From Streptomyces aureus (GTDB taxonomy: Bacteria; Actinomycetota; Actinomycetes; Streptomycetales; Streptomycetaceae), in assembly GCF_000725495.1 (NCBI RefSeq), contig NZ_JNZD01000038.1, forward strand, positions 1 to 46,623: a stretch of 46,623 nt of DNA. Direction: 5' to 3'. The stretch's first letter is position 1, and the number at the start of each line of letters is the position of its first letter. Below the pieces are notes generated by a model, which saw only the letters and a list, made by a program, of their open reading frames with translations, was not told the origin of the DNA and did no database searches. This document shows positions 1-7,646 of the stretch, in pieces. Position numbers and translations under genes: made by a program.

Positions 1-989
1 AGACCTCGCAGATGTTCATCACCGGCCCGGACGTCGTCAAGGCGGTCACCGGCGAGGAGATCACCCAGAACGGCCTGGGCGGCGCCGACGTGCACGCCGG
101 CACCTCGGGCGTGGCGCACTTCGCCTACGACGACGAGGAGACCTGCATCGCCGAGGTCCGCTACCTCCTGTCGATGCTCCCGCAGAACAACCGCGAGCAC
201 CCCCCGCGCGCCGAGTCCTCCGACCCGGCCGACCGCCGCAGCGAGGTCCTCCTGGACCTGGTCCCGGCCGACGGCAACCGCCCCTACGACATGACCAAGG
301 TCATCGAGGAGCTCGTCGACGACGGCGACTACCTCGAGGTCCACGAGCGCTGGGCGACCAACATCATCTGCGCCCTGGGGCGGCTGGACGGCCAGGTGGT
401 CGCCCTGGTGGCCAACCAGCCGCAGTCGCTGGCCGGTGTGCTCGACATCGAGGCCTCGGAGAAGGCCGCACGGTTCGTCCAGATGTGCGACGCCTTCAGC
501 ATCCCGATCATCACACTGCTGGACGTGCCCGGCTTCCTGCCCGGTGTCGGCCAGGAGCACGGCGGGATCATCCGCCACGGCGCCAAGCTGCTCTACGCGT
601 ACTGCAACGCCACCGTCCCGCGGATATCGCTGATCCTGCGCAAGGCCTACGGAGGTGCCTACATCGTCATGGACTCCCAGTCCATCGGCGCCGACCTGAC
701 CTACGCCTGGCCCACCAACGAGATCGCGGTGATGGGCGCCGAGGGCGCCGCCAACGTCATCTTCCGCCGCCAGATCGCCGAGGCCGAAGACCCCGCGGCC
801 ATGCGCGAGCGCATGGTCAAGGAGTACAAGACCGAGCTGATGCACCCCTATTACGCCGCCGAGCGCGGCCTGGTCGACGACGTCATCGACCCGGCCCGGA
901 CCCGCGAGGTCCTCATCAACTCGCTGGCGATGCTCCGCAGCAAACATGCGGACCTGCCCTCCCGCAAGCACGGCAATCCCCCGCAGTGA
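1..989 (+). CDS. Acyl-CoA carboxylase, carboxyltransferase (beta) subunit, C-terminal part
   Basis: The reading frame is already open at the first bases, so the gene is cut by the window edge; about 328 C-terminal residues are seen against about 530 for the family. The protein is the biotin-dependent carboxyltransferase that moves a carboxyl group from carboxybiotin to acetyl- or propionyl-CoA, giving malonyl- or methylmalonyl-CoA. Visible family hallmarks are GADVHAGTSGVAHF near the start, LLDVPGFLPG with the oxyanion-hole region, and RKAYGGAY followed by ADLTYAWPTNEIAVMGAEGA. At the position after GGAY the residue is Ile. From what I recall of Streptomyces enzymes, Ile there goes with acetyl-CoA acceptance and Asp with a propionyl-CoA-specific enzyme, so a malonyl-CoA supply role is inferred. 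Dedicated carboxylase genes are common beside type II PKS genes. Biotin-carrier and epsilon subunits would lie outside the window. Confidence 0.93.
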   Translation, partial: TSQMFITGPDVVKAVTGEEITQNGLGGADVHAGTSGVAHFAYDDEETCIAEVRYLLSMLPQNNREHPPRAESSDPADRRSEVLLDLVPADGNRPYDMTKVIEELVDDGDYLEVHERWATNIICALGRLDGQVVALVANQPQSLAGVLDIEASEKAARFVQMCDAFSIPIITLLDVPGFLPGVGQEHGGIIRHGAKLLYAYCNATVPRISLILRKAYGGAYIVMDSQSIGADLTYAWPTNEIAVMGAEGAANVIFRRQIAEAEDPAAMRERMVKEYKTELMHPYYAAERGLVDDVIDPARTREVLINSLAMLRSKHADLPSRKHGNPPQ

Positions 990-1146
990 CGGAGCACTCG
1001 ACGGCCGGACCAGAACGTGCGGTGCGAACGCGAAAGGGGCGGGCCGGCCCCGGCGCCCGGTCGATGTGACCCACCGGCTCGCCCTCGGGCCGCGCGGGGA
1101 CGTGGCGTCGCGGGGGTTGCGGGCCGGGCCGCGACACGGCCTGCGC

Positions 1147-1229
1147 GACGCCCGGCCCTCTGCGTGAGCACCGGCGTGCTGCGCGACACCGGCCCGCGTG
1201 ACGCCCGGCCCTCTGTGTGAGCACCGGCG
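1147..1229. repeat. 30-bp direct repeat, two copies 53 bp apart
   Basis: Copies lie at 1147-1176 and 1200-1229 and differ at one base (tgcgtgag versus tgtgtgag). Both start with gacgcccggccctct. They sit in the gene-free stretch downstream of the carboxylase gene. Function is unknown; they could be a duplication scar or paired protein-binding sites. Confidence 0.8.
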
Positions 1230-1355
1230 GTGCCGGGCCGAGGAGGCCGCGGCGGAGGCCGGGAGGGCGAGGGGGCGCTGCGAGGGGGCTCGGCCGGGGG
1301 CGGCGCCGGAGAACACCGTGACCGCGGTGGTGGCCGCGACCGCGGGCTTCGAGGC

Positions 1356-1441
1356 GCCCGGCTCCGGGGGAGAGGTCTGGCTTGTGCCGCATGCGATCGC
1401 CCGGCTCCGGGGGAGAGGTCTGGCTCGTGCCGCCTGCGATC
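1356..1441. repeat. 43-bp tandem duplication
   Basis: Two head-to-tail copies at 1356-1398 and 1399-1441, sharing gcccggctccgggggagagg and ending in gcgatcg, with only a few differences. A decayed third start (tccggttccggga) follows. Replication slippage would explain it. Iterated regulator sites upstream of the SARP gene are an alternative. Confidence 0.8.
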
Positions 1442-1856
1442 GTCCGGTTCCGGGAGCTGCGGGCGGCGCCGGCAGCAGGGGATCGCCTTGCGGAGCGGGA
1501 ACCGGAAGGGTCGTCCAGCGACCAGGAGAGACCGGTCGGTTTGTTTTTGGCCCGCTGGACGAAATCCCGGCCCCGGCTACCCGTTCATCGAGTTTCAGCA
1601 GGTGAGAGCGGGTGCGTCAGATGGCCCCCGCTCTTCGCGGAGACGCGAGGGGGTCGGGGCCGCCTGCGTGCGGCGGTGGGGAAGGTTTCGGACATGTCGT
1701 GGCACCCCTCCTTCGTCGGTGTTCGGCTGGATCGGTGCGTCGGCTTGCCTGGAAATAGCAGGTCAATTGGCGCCCGGAGGGGAGCGGTCGGGGTGGCCGC
1801 GGAGTCGAGGGATGGCTGGAAAAGGTCTGCCGGGCTCGTCGGGTAAGCATCCGAGA

Positions 1857-1885
1857 TTGACAAACCGACTGTGCTGTTTTTTTAT
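1857..1885 (+). promoter_or_regulatory. Candidate sigma-70/HrdB-type promoter for the first SARP gene
   Basis: A perfect -35 hexamer TTGACA (1857-1862) is followed after 17 bp by TTTTAT (1880-1885), in a local AT-rich pocket that is rare in this window. The SARP GTG start is about 100 bases downstream, which leaves a leader. The -35 and spacing fit the vegetative consensus well; the -10 fits only in part. This is a sequence-based prediction. Confidence 0.5.
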
Positions 1886-1982
1886 CAAGGGGTCCGGTTG
1901 GCTGCACACCCGGGCCCCGGCGGCAGGAAACGCGGGAAGACGCGCAGGCCGGGAACGGCTCCGGGCGACCTTTGGGGAAAAC

Positions 1983-2837
1983 GTGGACATCGAAGTGCTT
2001 GGTGCGCTGTCCGTTCATGAAAACGGGGTGTCGATCACGCTGACGGCACCCAAGCCGCGGCAGGTCCTGGCCCTGCTCGCGCTCCACGCCGACCATGCGG
2101 TCCCTGTGGCCACGCTGGTCGAGGAGCTGTGGGAGCAGAACCCGCCGCGCAGTGCGCGCACCACGTTGCAGACGTACGTCCTGCAACTGCGCGAGCTCAT
2201 CGGCGTGGCACTGGCGTACGGCGAGAACGAGCGCTGCACCCCGAAGGACATTCTGGCCACTGTCCCCGGCGGCTACCGTCTGGAGACCCGTGGCGGAAGC
2301 GTCGACTACCGGGAGTTCGAGCGCAGGGCCGGTGCCGGCTACCGGGCGATGGACGCCGACGACTACCAGGGAGCCGCGCGCCGGCTGGCGGACGCCCTCT
2401 CGCTGTGGACCGGCCCCGCGCTCACCGACGTACAGGCCGGGAGCCGGATCGAGACGGAGGTCAGGCGCCTGGAGGAGCTGCGCCTGTGCGCGCTCGACCA
2501 GCGCATCGAGGCGGATCTGCGCCTGGGCCGCCACCGCGAGCTGCTCTCGGAGCTGACCGTCCTGGTCAAGCAGTACCGCCTGCACGAGAGCCTGCACGGT
2601 CAGTTCATGCTGGCGCTGCACCGCTCGGGCCGGCGCGGTGAGGCGCTCAACGTCTACCAGCGGCTGCGCACCACGCTCGTCTCCGAGCTGGGCCTTGAGC
2701 CCTCGGCCGCGCTGAGCAGGCTGCAGCGCTCCATCCTGATGGCGCACCCCGAGAGTGCGGCCCCGCCCAAGGCGGCTCTGCCGGTGACCGCCGCGGCGGG
2801 TGCCGGCGGCGGGCGGCTCGCGGCGCGGGCGAACTGA
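1983..2837 (+). CDS. SARP-family pathway activator (first copy)
   Basis: Encodes about 284 residues, the usual length of a small Streptomyces antibiotic regulatory protein. Residues 1-95 form an OmpR-type winged-helix DNA-binding domain (starts MDIEVLGALSV; PKPRQVLALLALHAD; TTLQTYVLQLREL). The rest is the bacterial transcriptional activation domain (YREFERRAGAGY, LWTGPALTDV, ELGLEPSAAL). SARPs bind heptameric direct repeats near -35 elements and recruit RNA polymerase to biosynthetic promoters. The GTG at 1983 is chosen because the conserved fold begins there; the open frame extends far upstream through repeats without homology. The Shine-Dalgarno is only a weak gggg stretch. Closely resembles the third SARP at 4623. 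A strong terminator follows. Confidence 0.93.
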   Translation: MDIEVLGALSVHENGVSITLTAPKPRQVLALLALHADHAVPVATLVEELWEQNPPRSARTTLQTYVLQLRELIGVALAYGENERCTPKDILATVPGGYRLETRGGSVDYREFERRAGAGYRAMDADDYQGAARRLADALSLWTGPALTDVQAGSRIETEVRRLEELRLCALDQRIEADLRLGRHRELLSELTVLVKQYRLHESLHGQFMLALHRSGRRGEALNVYQRLRTTLVSELGLEPSAALSRLQRSILMAHPESAAPPKAALPVTAAAGAGGGRLAARAN

Positions 2838-2868
2838 GCGCCCTGGCCTCGTGGCGGCCCGCGGCACG

Positions 2869-2928
2869 AGCACGCAAGCCCTTCTCCCGCTCCCTCGAAC
2901 CAGGGGCCGGGAGAAGGGCTTGCGTGCT
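2869..2928. terminator. Bidirectional intrinsic terminator between convergent SARP genes
   Basis: A perfect inverted repeat with 21-bp arms (2869-2889 and 2908-2928; left arm begins agcacgcaagcccttctccc) and an 18-base loop. It lies between the stop of the plus-strand SARP at 2837 and the stop of the minus-strand SARP at 2953, so it can serve both. There is no U tract, as is usual in Streptomyces. Confidence 0.85.
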
Positions 2929-2952
2929 GTGCACGGGGCGCCGCGGCGGCCG

Positions 2953-3906
2953 TCAGCGGCTCGCCGCGCGGTCCGTGGCCAGCCGCTCGAAGCGGTCGCT
3001 CAACTCTCGCTGCTGCCGGCTCAGGACCTCGATGCGGTGGCGCAGCCGGGCCACCTCGGAGCCCAGCGGGTACGGGCCCGCCGCCCCCTTCGCCTCTCCG
3101 GATTCTGCGGTTTCTGCGGGGGGCGGGTCCTGCCGGTGGCGGATCGACTCCATACGGCCGCGCAGTACGGGCCCCGGCTCCACCCCGAGGTCGTGCGCGA
3201 GCCGGTGCCGCGCCCGGTCGTAGACGCCCAGCGCCTCGGCCTGGCGCCCGCACCGGTACAGCGCGGTCATGAGCAGCTCGTAGAACCGTTCGTGCAGCGG
3301 GTGAGAGGCCGTCAGCTCCGCCAGCTCGCCGGCGACCTCCCCGGCCCGGCCGGCCCGCAGGCAGGCGTCGTACAGCGTCTCCAGGGCGATCAGCCGGCTC
3401 TCCTCCAGCAGCGACGCCCCGGTCGAGCAGATGGTGCCGCGGCCCGCGCCCTCCAGCGCGGGGCCGCGCCACAGCGCCAGCGCCTCGCGCAGGACCTCGG
3501 CCGAACGGGCCGGGTCGGCGGCGGCCAGCGAGCGGCCCCGGGCCGCGAGGCGGCAAAAGCGCTGGGCGTCGGTGCCGGCCCGGCCCGGGTGCAGTACGTA
3601 GCCCAGCGGGCGGGTCACGAGCCACTCCTGGCGGCTCCCGCCGGAACCGGAACCGGAAGGGGAACCGGGTGCGGGTGCGGGCAGCAGCCGGCGCAGCCGG
3701 GCGACATGGGTCTGGAGGGCATTGGCGGCGTTGGCGGGCGGATGTTCGCCCCACAATTCGTCGACGAGCCGGTCCGGGGAAACGACCTGGCCGGCCTTCA
3801 CGACGAGCGCGCCCAAAAGGGCGCGCTGCTTGGCGCCGGCCGGTGTGATCCGCATATCGGCGCGCTCGCCGAAGAACTGGACGGGGCCCAGAATCCCAAA
3901 CTCCAT
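2953..3906 (-). CDS. SARP/AfsR-type regulator (second copy, C-terminal coiled coil)
   Basis: About 317 residues. A winged-helix DNA-binding domain (MEFGILGPVQFFGERADM, PAGAKQRALLGALVV, VDELWGEHPP) is followed by a transcriptional activation domain (LALWRGPALEG, ELTASHPLHERFYELLMTAL, ELGVEPGP-like LGVEPGPVLRG). It has a Gly/Ser/Pro linker around residues 100-110 and a C-terminal amphipathic heptad stretch (VARLRHRIEVLSRQQREL) that could form a coiled coil, unlike the other two SARPs. The ATG at 3906 is chosen because it opens the conserved fold and has GAGG just upstream; an upstream ATG at 3966 adds unconserved residues. It is transcribed away from the third SARP. Likely role: activating part of this cluster, possibly as a dimer through the coiled coil. 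Confidence 0.9.
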   Translation of the reverse strand: MEFGILGPVQFFGERADMRITPAGAKQRALLGALVVKAGQVVSPDRLVDELWGEHPPANAANALQTHVARLRRLLPAPAPGSPSGSGSGGSRQEWLVTRPLGYVLHPGRAGTDAQRFCRLAARGRSLAAADPARSAEVLREALALWRGPALEGAGRGTICSTGASLLEESRLIALETLYDACLRAGRAGEVAGELAELTASHPLHERFYELLMTALYRCGRQAEALGVYDRARHRLAHDLGVEPGPVLRGRMESIRHRQDPPPAETAESGEAKGAAGPYPLGSEVARLRHRIEVLSRQQRELSDRFERLATDRAASR

Positions 3907-4622
3907 CTCATCCTCGCACGGGAGAGTCGGCAAGTACGCGGCCGCGGATCCGTATTCGGCATTCAATCGGAAAAGGCCGCGGACGGATCCTTTCGCTCTT
4001 ACCGGACTCTAGGCGCCTCGCGGCGCCGGTGGAGGATTCATCGGCCGTACGCGGGGAGTCGTGGAGTGTTCCTCGAGGGGGATTCAGGTGCCTCGCGTTC
4101 TCACGGCCGGTCGCCGGTCAGGTCCGGAAAGCCCACCTGCACCCCGCGCCGGTGCCAGGCGCTCAGCAGCCGCAGCAGGGTCTTCGGATCGGGCAGGCCC
4201 TGCAGTCCGTGCGGGCCCTGCAGTCCGGGCGGGCCCGCGGCCCGGTCCCGGGCGAGCCGGTTCAGCAGTCCGCGGGTGAGCGGGTCGGCGCCGCGCGCCG
4301 TCGAATCCGTTGCCATGGCCAAAAACCTAACGGCGCCGCCTAGGGCGCCGGAAGAGAAATCGGTCGGCCGATATGGGCCTTTACACGACGGCGTCGGTGT
4401 TTCCCCGGCGCTGTGTCGGCTGTCTGCGCGCCGGGTCCGGCGGCCCCGCCGGAAGGCCGCTCAAGACGCACTCAATTTCTGCATATGTGGCGGTCGGGGG
4501 AGGATATGGTGCCACTCGTCCGCCGTCGACGGAAAAGACAAGAAGGGCCGGAAGGCGACACTATTGAAAACTCGAACACCGACTTGCTGTCGAAGTCGGC
4601 CGGCAAAGCACGGAGGGGAATC
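3907..4622. other. Divergent intergenic region between SARP genes
   Basis: About 700 bp between the minus-strand SARP start (3906) and the plus-strand SARP start (4623). It contains a doubtful small minus-strand frame (4101-4316), a short dyad around ggcgccgcctagggcgcc near 4332-4350, and AT-richer stretches near 3950-3980 and 4540-4610 that probably hold the two divergent promoters. I could not assign specific -35/-10 boxes with confidence. Confidence 0.5.
4101..4316 (-). CDS. Possible small protein with Gly-Leu-Gln-Gly repeats (doubtful)
   Basis: A 71-residue frame from ATG 4316. It starts with a plausible helical segment (RGLLNRLARDRAA), has a short repeated centre (PPGLQGPHGLQGLPDP), and ends in a second helix-like part (KTLLRLLSAWHRRGVQVGFP). 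The composition is more protein-like than nearby random frames. No Shine-Dalgarno is visible (the upstream bases are a run of T) and I recognise no family. It lies upstream of and in line with the minus-strand SARP. It may be a real small gene or chance. Confidence 0.3.
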   Translation of the reverse strand: MATDSTARGADPLTRGLLNRLARDRAAGPPGLQGPHGLQGLPDPKTLLRLLSAWHRRGVQVGFPDLTGDRP

Positions 4623-5444
4623 ATGAAGATCAAGGTGCTGGGTCCGTTGAATGTCGAAGTCAACGGTATATCGGTCGTCCCGACGGCGGGCAAGCCGCGC
4701 CAGATCCTGGCGCTGCTCGCGCTCTACCCGGGCAGGGTGGTGCCCGTGTCCACGCTGATGGAAGAGATCTGGGGCACCCACCTGCCACAGAGTGCGCTGA
4801 CCACGCTGCAGACCTACATCCTCCAGCTGCGGCGCAGGCTGGGCACCGCCATGGGCCCGGACGCGCCCGGCTCGGCCAAGGACGTGCTCGCCACCCGCTA
4901 CGGCGGCTACCTGCTCCAGATCCCGGCCGAGGCGGTCGACGTGCGCGCGTACGAGTGCCTGGTGGCGGAGGGGCAGCAGGCGCACGAGGACGGCGAGGAC
5001 GCCCGGGTGGCCGAGTGTCTGCGCGCGGCACTGGACCTGTGGGAGGGGCCCGCGCTGGTGGACGTACGCGTCGGCCCGATCCTGGACATCGAGGTGATGC
5101 GGCTGGAGGAGAGCCGGCTCGTGGCCCGCGAGCGCCGCATCGACGCCGACCTGCGGCTGGGCCGGCACATCGAACTCATCGCCGAGCTCACCGACCTGAT
5201 CGCCCGCCACCCCCAGCACGAAGGACTGCACTCGCAGGCGATGGTCGCGCTCTACCGGTCGGGCCGCCAGGCCAGCGCGCTCGACGTCTACCGCCGGCTG
5301 CGCCAGCGGCTGATCGCCGAGCTCGGCGTGGAGCCCTCGCCGCAACTGCAGCGGCTGCACCAGGCGATGCTCGCCGTCGACCCGCGCCTGGACGTGGCCA
5401 GCGGGCCCCGGCGCACCTCGACCTTCGATCTGTACGCAGCCTGA
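4623..5444 (+). CDS. SARP-family pathway activator (third copy)
   Basis: Encodes 273 residues with the full SARP plan: winged-helix domain at residues 1-95 (MKIKVLGPLNVEVNG, GKPRQILALLALYPG, TTLQTYILQLRRRLG) and activation domain at about 100-265 (LDLWEGPALVDVRVGP, ELGVEPSPQLQRLHQAM). The ATG at 4623 has a strong GGAGGGG at 4612-4618. It is very similar to the first SARP, including the VRVGP/VQAGS region, so the two probably arose by duplication. It directly precedes the thioesterase-KS-CLF operon and may control it. Having three SARPs in one cluster is reminiscent of the kinamycin (alp) locus of S. ambofaciens. Confidence 0.94.
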   Translation: MKIKVLGPLNVEVNGISVVPTAGKPRQILALLALYPGRVVPVSTLMEEIWGTHLPQSALTTLQTYILQLRRRLGTAMGPDAPGSAKDVLATRYGGYLLQIPAEAVDVRAYECLVAEGQQAHEDGEDARVAECLRAALDLWEGPALVDVRVGPILDIEVMRLEESRLVARERRIDADLRLGRHIELIAELTDLIARHPQHEGLHSQAMVALYRSGRQASALDVYRRLRQRLIAELGVEPSPQLQRLHQAMLAVDPRLDVASGPRRTSTFDLYAA

Positions 5445-5538
5445 ATCGAGCACCGCTCAAGCCGCACAGGTGACGCTCGGGCCGCGGCGGCGCCGTACGA
5501 CGGACGTATCCGCACAGCTTCCCTGAGGAGGGCGACCG

Positions 5539-6375
5539 ATGGCTTCGCTGACGGCGGTAGAGGGGGCGGTGGGGCGGCGGGTGCGGCTCCACTGCCTTGC
5601 CCACGCGGGCGCGGGGGTGGCCAGCTACCGTCGCTGGCCCGTTGCGGCCGGGCCGGGCGTGGACGTCGCGGCGCTGGTGCTGCCGGGCCGTGACAAGCGG
5701 CGGCGGGAGCCGCGCATCACCGAACGCGCGGGACTCCTGGAGGATCTGCTGCCTCCGCTGCTGGAGGCGGCCCGGTGCGGACCGTACGCGCTGTACGGCC
5801 ACAGCCTGGGCGCCCTGGTGGCGTACACGCTCACCCGGGCGCTGGCGGACGCCGGGGTGCCGCAGCCCCTGTTCCTCGCGGTGGGCGCCTGCCTGCCCCC
5901 GCACGCCAGTGCCGCCCTGGTGGCCGCGGCGGAACACCCCGACGAACTGCTGCTGCCCCTCCTGGGCGAGCTCGGCTCGCTGCCCAAGGGCGCAGCCGCC
6001 CGCCCCGGCGGGCTGTGGCGCCGCAGCGTGCTGCCGGTCCTGCGCGACGACCTGCGCCTGGCCCGGGCACTGCGCCAGGCGGCCCTGGACCCCGTCACCG
6101 GCGGATCCGTGGACCTGCCCCTGCTCGTCTTCGCCGGCAGCGACGACCCCCTCGCCGTGCCCGCCGCCCTCGAGGAGTGGCGGCAGTGGACCACCGGGCC
6201 GATCACCGTACGCACCGTCGACGGCGACCACTTCTTCGCGGGCGCGGACGTACTGCCGGCCCTGGTCGGCGAGGCCTGCCGCGAGTACGAGGCGGCGGAC
6301 GCCGCCAAGACCGCGGCGAGCACGGCGGACGCCGCCAAGAGTGCGGCGAGCACGGGCGCGGGGGGTGTGCGGTGA
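5539..6375 (+). CDS. Type II thioesterase (alpha/beta hydrolase)
   Basis: Encodes 278 residues. Such enzymes hydrolyse wrong or stalled acyl groups from carrier proteins, and sometimes release products. The nucleophile elbow GHSLGA is at residues 87-92 (Ser89). An Asp of the SDDPL segment (about 202-203) and His231 in VDGDHFF complete the triad. The AHAGAG segment near residue 22 is typical of RifR/GrsT-like thioesterases. RBS GAGGAGGG precedes the ATG. The stop overlaps the KS1 GTG start (GTGA), so translation is coupled. The C-terminal 25 residues are an Ala/Asp/Lys/Ser tail made by a 30-bp tandem repeat and are probably disordered. It is unusual for aromatic PKS clusters to place a type II thioesterase directly in the KS operon. 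Confidence 0.92.
   Translation: MASLTAVEGAVGRRVRLHCLAHAGAGVASYRRWPVAAGPGVDVAALVLPGRDKRRREPRITERAGLLEDLLPPLLEAARCGPYALYGHSLGALVAYTLTRALADAGVPQPLFLAVGACLPPHASAALVAAAEHPDELLLPLLGELGSLPKGAAARPGGLWRRSVLPVLRDDLRLARALRQAALDPVTGGSVDLPLLVFAGSDDPLAVPAALEEWRQWTTGPITVRTVDGDHFFAGADVLPALVGEACREYEAADAAKTAASTADAAKSAASTGAGGVR
6295..6354 (+). repeat. 30-bp tandem repeat inside the thioesterase C-terminus
   Basis: Two copies (6295-6324 and 6325-6354) starting gcggacgccgccaaga, differing at two bases. They encode two copies of an ADAAK(T/S)AAST decapeptide. This is a coding microduplication that lengthens the protein tail. Confidence 0.85.
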
Positions 6376-7646
6376 AGCGCGTGGTCATCACCGGGGTCGG
6401 CGTGGTGGCCCCCCAAGCCGTGGGCACCGCCGCCTTCTGGTCCCTGCTGACCTCGGGCCGTACCGCCACCCGGGGCGTCACCCTCTTCGACGCCGCCAGC
6501 TACCGCTCGCAGGTCGCCGCCGAGGTCGACTTCGACGCCGCCGCACACGGCTTCACCCTCGCCGACACCGAACGCATGGACCGGGCCGCCCAGTTCGCGC
6601 TGGTCAGCGCCCGGGAGGCGGTGGCCGACAGCGGCCTGCACGCCGTACTGGCCGCGGGCAACCGGCTGCGCACCGGGGTCAGCCTGGGCAACACGGCAGG
6701 CTGCACCACCGGACTCGCCACCCAGTACGCGCTGCTGAGCGACTTCGGCAGCACCTGGACCGTCGACCACTCCCGGGCCGCCGAGTGCCTCTACGACTAC
6801 TTCGTGCCCAGCTCGCTGGCGGCCGCCGTGGCCCGCGACAGCGGCGCGCAGGGCCCGGTCAGCCTGGTCTCCAGCGGCTGCACCTCGGGCCTGGACGCGA
6901 TCGGGCACGCCGCCGAACTGATCCGCGAGGGCAGCGCCGACGTGATGATCGCCGGCGGGGCGGAGGCACCGATCTCTCCCATCGCCATGGCCTGCTTCGA
7001 CCGCATCCGCCTCACCAGCCCCCGCAACGAGGACCCCGCCACCGCCTCGCGCCCCTTCGACCGCACCCGCGACGGCTTCGTGCTCGGCGAGGGCGCGGCC
7101 GTGGTGATCCTGGAGGAGCTGGAGCACGCGCGCCGCCGGGGCGCCCACGCGTACGCGGAGCTGTCCGGCTTCGCCTCGTACAGCAGCGCGCACCACATGA
7201 CGGGGCTGCGGCCGGGCGGCCGGGACATGGCCGACGCCATCCGGGCGGCACTCGACGAGGCGCGGCTGAACCCGGTCGACGTGGACTACATCAACGCGCA
7301 CGGGGCCGGCACCCTGCACAACGACCGGCATGAGACGCACGCCTTCAAGCAGTCACTGGGCGACCACGCCCGGCGCGTCCCGGTCAGCTCCATCAAATCG
7401 ATGATCGGACACGCGCTCGGCGCCGCCGGAGCCCTGGACGTGGTGGCCAGCGTGCTGGCCATCGAGCACAGTACGGTGCCGCCGACCGCCAACCTGCACG
7501 AGCCCGACCCGACCTGCGACCTGGACTACACACCGCTGTTCGCCCGCGAGCAGCGCAGCAGTACGGTGCTCAGCGTCGCCAGCGGCTTCGGCGGCTTTCA
7601 CGCCGCCACCGTGCTGACCCGGCCCCGGCTGCGGGAGACGGCATGA
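6372..7646 (+). CDS. Ketosynthase alpha, first PKS set (KS1)
   Basis: Encodes 424 residues, the standard length for a type II PKS KS-alpha. It carries out decarboxylative Claisen condensation of malonyl-ACP as a heterodimer with the chain-length factor. The active-site Cys170 is in SSGCTSGLDA; the catalytic histidines are in NAHGAGTLHND and KSMIGHALGAAGA. GTG start overlaps the thioesterase stop and the stop overlaps the CLF1 start (ATGA), so the three genes form one translationally coupled unit. The sequence is clearly of the aromatic KS type, but differs from KS2 (19721) in the SLGNTAGCTTGL region, where KS2 has [12 protein letters not shown]. No ACP is encoded nearby, so it must borrow the ACP at 22267 or one outside the window. 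Confidence 0.96.
   Translation: MKRVVITGVGVVAPQAVGTAAFWSLLTSGRTATRGVTLFDAASYRSQVAAEVDFDAAAHGFTLADTERMDRAAQFALVSAREAVADSGLHAVLAAGNRLRTGVSLGNTAGCTTGLATQYALLSDFGSTWTVDHSRAAECLYDYFVPSSLAAAVARDSGAQGPVSLVSSGCTSGLDAIGHAAELIREGSADVMIAGGAEAPISPIAMACFDRIRLTSPRNEDPATASRPFDRTRDGFVLGEGAAVVILEELEHARRRGAHAYAELSGFASYSSAHHMTGLRPGGRDMADAIRAALDEARLNPVDVDYINAHGAGTLHNDRHETHAFKQSLGDHARRVPVSSIKSMIGHALGAAGALDVVASVLAIEHSTVPPTANLHEPDPTCDLDYTPLFAREQRSSTVLSVASGFGGFHAATVLTRPRLRETA

Larger units (their letters stand above)
990..1982. other. Long gene-free region with short repeats and a SARP promoter
   Basis: About 1 kb with no convincing gene. Open frames cross it, but their translations are low-complexity Arg/Gly/Pro-rich and match no family. 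It holds two direct-repeat structures (1147-1229 and 1356-1441, listed separately). Its last 150 bases become clearly AT-richer and include a run of T residues and a consensus-like promoter at 1857-1885. The region separates the carboxylase gene from the first SARP gene. Confidence 0.7.

Noticed and set aside
1535..1869. Distant inverted match gtcggtttgt / acaaaccgac
   Set aside because: Ten bases at 325-base separation is expected by chance in a window of this size and has no supporting context.
1230..1982. Long N-terminal extension of the first SARP frame
   Set aside because: The extension is Arg/Gly-rich, contains the 43-bp tandem repeat and matches no SARP; the conserved fold starts at the GTG at 1983.
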